Origin: Thermogemmatispora tikiterensis
GTDB lineage: Bacteria > Chloroflexota > Ktedonobacteria > Ktedonobacterales > Ktedonobacteraceae
Direction: 5' to 3'
Length of the DNA: 64,000 bases
Assembly (NCBI RefSeq): GCF_003268475.1
Contig: NZ_MCIF01000002.1
Location: forward strand, 5,400,100-5,464,099
Both the position numbers and the translations under genes were made by a program. Position 1 is the stretch's first letter. Every line of letters begins with the position of its first letter. Below are positions 61,879 to 64,000 of this stretch, piece by piece. Under the pieces are notes generated by a model that saw only the letters and a list, made by a program, of their open reading frames with translations, was not told the DNA's origin and ran no database searches.

Positions 61879-61921
61879 AAGCAGGCGCTGATTTGGCAGC
61901 GCCTGCTTGATATGCTATACT
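61879..61921 (+). promoter_or_regulatory. dtxR promoter with a dyad centred on its -35
   Basis: TTGGCA (61893-61898), 17 bases, TATACT (61916-61921) with extended TGC. The 12-bp arms AAGCAGGCGCTG (61879-61890) and CAGCGCCTGCTT (61897-61908) form an inverted repeat whose centre is the -35 box. A bound regulator would prevent transcription. It does not match the classical DtxR box TTAGGTTAGGCTAACCTAA. Confidence 0.55.
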
Positions 61922-61983
61922 GCTCTGGGGTAGTATCGCCATTTGCACGAGTTTTGGCCAGCAGCAAAGGGAACAGAAGGATC

Positions 61984-62688
61984 ATGAAGACCGCAGAATC
62001 AGTAAGTCAGACTGTCGAGGAATACCTGGAAACAATCTATAACATGAGCATGGAGGGAGAGATAGTCATTGGGGCACGATTGGCCCAAAAATTTGGTGTT
62101 GCCCCTCCAACTGTCACTGAGACACTTAAGCGGCTCGTCCGCGATGGATATGTAGAGATGGATAGCAAGCGGCAGGTACGTCTCACCGAAGCCGGTTATC
62201 AGATCGCCGAGTCCGTGTTGCGACGTCATCGGCTTGCTGAGCGTTTCCTTGTCGATCTGCTAGGTATGGAATGGCATCAGGTCCATGAAGAAGCCTGCCG
62301 CCTGGAGCACGTCATCTCGGGCAAATTTGAAGAGCAGGTTATTCTCAACCTCAAGCAACCAACCACCTGTCCGCATGGCAATCCCATCCCTGGTCTTGTG
62401 CCCAACGCGCGGACCTATCTCAGCGACTGCGGAGCCGTGCGGCTCTCCACCCTGGCGCCGGGCGAGACGGCGACCATTCTCCTCATTTCGGAAGTGGTCG
62501 AGGATGAATCGGCCCTGATCCTCTATCTCCATCAGCGCGGGCTGACGCCGGGCACGCGTCTGACCGTGGTTTCCCAGGGGCGCAAGCTCAATCCCGACGA
62601 TAGCGAGGAGAGCGTTGTGCTCATGGTCGATGGGCGTGAGGTGACTATCATGAAATCGGTCGCGCCCAAGATCTGGGTCACGCGCTAA
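61984..62688 (+). CDS. dtxR: Iron-dependent DtxR/IdeR-type repressor
   Basis: 234 residues, full length with N-terminal winged helix (5-65), dimerisation domain and C-terminal SH3/FeoA-like domain (about 155-230). All metal ligands of DtxR are found three positions further: H82, E86, H101 in site 1 and C105, E108, H109 in site 2. The cysteine separates it from manganese-type MntR, so Fe(II) is the likely corepressor. The linker GNPIPG is also kept. ATG at 61984 after AGAAGG. An FTR1 iron permease follows 290 bases downstream. Confidence 0.93.
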   Translation: MKTAESVSQTVEEYLETIYNMSMEGEIVIGARLAQKFGVAPPTVTETLKRLVRDGYVEMDSKRQVRLTEAGYQIAESVLRRHRLAERFLVDLLGMEWHQVHEEACRLEHVISGKFEEQVILNLKQPTTCPHGNPIPGLVPNARTYLSDCGAVRLSTLAPGETATILLISEVVEDESALILYLHQRGLTPGTRLTVVSQGRKLNPDDSEESVVLMVDGREVTIMKSVAPKIWVTR

Positions 62689-62728
62689 GCGTGGCCCCGG
62701 TTCCTCTGCCGACAAGCCTGCCAGGTGG

Positions 62729-62754
62729 CCCCCAGCCCTGCTCAGGGTTGGGGG
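62729..62754 (+). terminator. Hairpin after dtxR
   Basis: CCCCCAGCCCT (62729-62739) pairs with AGGGTTGGGGG (62744-62754), one G-T pair, loop of four; no T-tract. Confidence 0.4.
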
Positions 62755-62833
62755 AGGGCGGAGCGGCGAGTGGCGGGCGCCTTGCCCGGTGGCCTGATCA
62801 GAAGCGAACGAGAGCAGCGAGCAGACTCATCCC

Positions 62834-62885
62834 TTGACCGTCGCTTGCAGCGGGTGCTATCATCTGAGTAGGTTCATATCTGAGT
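62834..62885 (+). promoter_or_regulatory. FTR1 promoter and direct repeats
   Basis: TTGACC (62834-62839), 18 bases, TATCAT (62858-62863) with extended TGC. ATCTGAGT occurs at 62862-62869 and again at 62878-62885, 16 bases apart, at and after the likely start point. TAGGTT between them equals half of the IdeR box, which is weak support for iron control. Confidence 0.45.
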
Positions 62886-62979
62886 GCAACGCTCGGATTT
62901 GGCAGCGTAGTGGAAGGGAAAAGAAGAGCCTGTACTAGGCCGCTGTGCTGTCAGCGGAAAGTGGAGAAAGTACTGTTCG

Positions 62980-63852
62980 ATGCTGGCGACTGCAATTCTC
63001 TATCTACGCGAGGGGCTGGAGGCCAGCCTGATTGTGAGCATCCTCCTGGCGGCTCTGCGCCAGTTGCAGCTGATGCGCCAGGCGCGCGCGGTCTGGATCG
63101 GAGTTGCGCTGGCCGTCTTGTGCTCTTTTCTCGCCGCACTGGCCTTATATGTCACGGTCCGTATCTACGATGGCACCTGGTTTGAGGCGGTCTTTGAGAC
63201 CGTGACCTACCTGGTGGCGGTGGTGCTGCTCACCTCGATGACCTTCTGGATGCAGCAGCATAGCCGTACCTTGAAACGTGAGATGATGACCAAAGCCAGC
63301 ATGGCCAGCTCGGGGTTGGCTTTGGGGCTGCTGGCTTTCACCTCGGTTGGCCGTGAGGGATTGGAGACGGCTTTCTTTACCCTGGCCTTCGCTCTTCAAA
63401 CGCATGAGGCCCCGCTATTGATGCTGGGGGCGCTGATTGGCCTGGCCCTCGCGGTGGCTCTCTGCTTCCTGATCTATCGTCTGGGCTACCGCCTCGACTA
63501 CCGTCGCTTTTTCCGCGTCATGGGCTTGCTCTTGCTCTTTTTCGCCGCTGGTCTGCTGGGCAATGCCGTCCAGACCATGCAAGAGGAGCTGCATTGGTTA
63601 CCGTTTGGGACGACAGTGCTCTGGAATAGCAGCGGCTGGCTGAGCGAAGAGAGCACGGTGGGTAGCCTGCTGCACGGCTTGCTTGGTTACAGCGATGCGC
63701 CAACACTGTTGCGGGCCTGCGTCTATGTGGCCTTCTTGCTCATCTTTGGGACGCTCTTCTGGCGTCTGACGCGCAAACCTGTACCGCTGCCCCCAGCTCA
63801 GTCGTCGCAGACTCTGCCTGCCGAAGCTGCGACGAAGGGCGCCTCGCATTGA
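62980..63852 (+). CDS. FTR1-family iron permease
   Basis: 290 residues and seven predicted membrane helices. Both REGLE iron-binding motifs are present (residues 10-14 and 125-129), the hallmark of FTR1/EfeU Fe permeases. No efeO or efeB follows within the window. GGAGAAAG precedes the ATG at 62980. With the dtxR gene upstream it makes an iron-uptake unit, probably repressed when iron is ample. Short C-terminal cytoplasmic tail. Confidence 0.94.
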   Translation: MLATAILYLREGLEASLIVSILLAALRQLQLMRQARAVWIGVALAVLCSFLAALALYVTVRIYDGTWFEAVFETVTYLVAVVLLTSMTFWMQQHSRTLKREMMTKASMASSGLALGLLAFTSVGREGLETAFFTLAFALQTHEAPLLMLGALIGLALAVALCFLIYRLGYRLDYRRFFRVMGLLLLFFAAGLLGNAVQTMQEELHWLPFGTTVLWNSSGWLSEESTVGSLLHGLLGYSDAPTLLRACVYVAFLLIFGTLFWRLTRKPVPLPPAQSSQTLPAEAATKGASH

Positions 63853-64000
63853 GCAATAATGGAGCAGCCCACCTGCAGTGCGAAGGCGCCGGGACTGCTC
63901 TCTAAGGCCCCGAGGGAGAGACCCTTGTGTAAGGGGGTAAGAGACAGCAGTCGTCCGCTTAACGTTTGTTGAAGGTGGGCGCCTCCGTCCTTGATCCTGG
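63853..64000 (+). other. Sequence after the FTR1 gene to the window end
   Basis: GAGCAG near 63862 can pair with CTGCTC near 63897 as a weak terminator. Nothing else is supported in this stretch. Confidence 0.3.

Larger units (their letters stand above)
61379..61983. other. Divergent region between the phosphatase and dtxR genes
   Basis: Holds a minus-strand extended -10 (61497-61489), a 24-bp perfect palindrome (61848-61871) and the dtxR promoter with its dyad (61879-61921). No gene is seen. Confidence 0.5.

Noticed and set aside
1..64000. CRISPR arrays, tRNA and rRNA genes, insertion sequences
   Set aside because: No regularly spaced repeats, no tRNA-like cloverleaf ends and no transposase motifs were seen.

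Overview
The window reads as chromosomal DNA of a GC-rich, probably thermophilic and aerobic bacterium. The closest fit is a Ktedonobacteria-type Chloroflexota such as Thermogemmatispora. This is inferred from gene content (form II CO-dehydrogenase-like molybdoenzyme, a BTAD/SARP-type regulator with TPR partner, M29 and M3B peptidases, fused trpCF, DUF1786) and was not tested by any search. There are no rRNA, tRNA, CRISPR, prophage or insertion-sequence genes that I can see. Most genes start with ATG behind a clear GGAGG-like site, and many promoters share an extended -10 of the form TGN-TATACT/TACAAT/TATAAT.

Layout. 1-160: 5' end of a nicotinate phosphoribosyltransferase gene, divergent from a long structured leader (about 300-838) that precedes coxS-coxL-coxM (839-5077). 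5218-11569: a lower-GC island with a TPR protein divergent from a winged-helix/BTAD regulator, then a cupin and two tandem, partly identical methyltransferases. 11706-22030: mixed housekeeping and unknown genes (His-rich membrane peptide, M29 aminopeptidase, SDR epimerase, a two-gene membrane/winged-helix unit, patatin lipase, QueD/PTPS, SCP2 protein, HTH protein, DUF1786). 22619-33867: GH15 glucanohydrolase, thioredoxin reductase, endonuclease III, a membrane PRC-barrel-like protein, alpha/beta hydrolase, PepF, gamma-glutamyltransferase, GlsB-like protein. 33962-42355: envelope and signalling genes (ManC, MurJ with a long N-terminal tail, homoserine dehydrogenase, a degenerate kinase-FHA protein, LytR-CpsA-Psr protein). 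42495-46149: a minus-strand operon coxD-coxE-coxI/xdhC-xdhC, the maturation set for the molybdoenzyme encoded about 38 kb away. 46781-49315: zinc-ribbon protein and a membrane-anchored TAP-like hydrolase. 49536-60644: a minus-strand tryptophan regulon, trpS-trpE-trpG-trpD-trpCF-trpB-trpA-aroH-aroF, headed by a T-box leader with a UGG specifier and a perfect terminator hairpin. 60641-63852: histidine phosphatase, an iron-type DtxR regulator and an FTR1 iron permease.

How it works together. The two cox loci supply structural subunits and Mo/S insertion factors of one hydroxylase. The active-site signature AYRGAGR makes it form II, so CO is not assured as substrate. The T-box senses uncharged tRNA-Trp and can raise charging capacity (trpS) and the biosynthetic flow from DAHP to tryptophan together if transcription reads through the operon. 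The DtxR-FTR1 pair is an iron-homeostasis unit.
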